A DNA stretch of 64,000 bases. Source: Schistosoma mansoni (lineage: Eukaryota; Platyhelminthes; Trematoda; Strigeidida; Schistosomatidae). Both the position numbers and the translations under genes were made by a program. The stretch spans positions 51,840,746-51,904,745 of the forward strand of contig NC_031495.1 of the NCBI RefSeq assembly GCF_000237925.1, read 5' to 3'. Under the pieces are notes generated by a model. It was not told the origin of the DNA, did not search any database, and saw only the letters and a list, made by a program, of their open reading frames with translations. Below are positions 63,709 to 64,000 of the stretch, one piece after another. Every line of letters starts with the position of its first letter. Position 1 is the stretch's first letter.

Positions 63709-64000
63709 TGCTAACTACTACTATTAATACATTTACAAATAATATGGAAAATTTAAAAAAAGCGTTTACCATTTTATTGTAATCATTATGTAATCTGGGA
63801 ATATTTTCTTTCCCAACACTTTATTTAGTAACAAACAATTTTCTACCGATGATGTCATTATACTTTTTTTACGTAAATGACAATTTATGATACCATTACA
63901 CAATATCCAGGATATCCATGTGATTATTTTTATTCTTAAATATTAATGATCTTAGTACTAGTTTTTAAAATTGATTCATTAGAAAAAAGTGAGTATCTCA

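Noticed and set aside
1-64000. CRISPR arrays, bacterial operons or ribosome-binding sites
   Set aside because: None seen; intron-exon structure and repeats show a eukaryotic chromosome.

Overview
The window reads as AT-rich chromosomal DNA of a parasitic flatworm, most likely a Schistosoma species. Two things point there: small exons spread over multi-kilobase introns, and abundant copies of the tRNA-like, hammerhead-ribozyme-bearing Smalpha-type SINE known from schistosomes. I cannot settle the species. No bacterial-type operon, CRISPR array or free-standing tRNA/rRNA gene was seen.

Two host genes, both on the + strand, are supported. At the left edge (822-1405) are the last two coding exons of an L1CAM/neuroglian-family cell-adhesion receptor. 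They encode the cytoplasmic tail with the ankyrin-binding motif in the form SFIGEY. From 11469 to 63708 lies a complete 11-exon gene for a 996-residue TRIM-NHL protein: RING, B-box 1, B-box 2, coiled coil, linker and a six-repeat NHL propeller. All exon junctions keep frame and the summed coding length (2,991 nt) is divisible by three. It belongs to the Brat/NCL-1/Mei-P26/TRIM2-3-71 class of E3 ligase / RNA-binding regulators.

Layout: 1-1.4 kb, neuroglian 3' exons; 1.4-11.4 kb, intergenic DNA with a solo LTR, a Penelope-like relic and several SINEs; 11.5-63.7 kb, the TRIM-NHL gene. Its introns (1.3-14.4 kb) hold most of the repeats: two related SINE families with hammerhead ribozymes, 5'-truncated LINE tails of two kinds, Penelope-like elements (one with its own hammerhead), five solo LTRs in all across the window with 4-bp target duplications on the cleanest copies, one 200-N assembly gap inside a SINE, and microsatellites.

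The most unusual signal is structural. Many SINE copies are inverted composites: a minus arm joined to a plus arm, the two arms sharing private variants, and the whole flanked by one target-site duplication (clearest at 21782-22086 and 40941-41239). This is the geometry expected of twin priming during LINE-driven insertion. The two SINE families also show compensating changes in ribozyme stem I and keep stem III self-complementary. Several ribozymes with an intact core lie in sense orientation in TRIM-NHL introns, so they could in principle cut the pre-mRNA.
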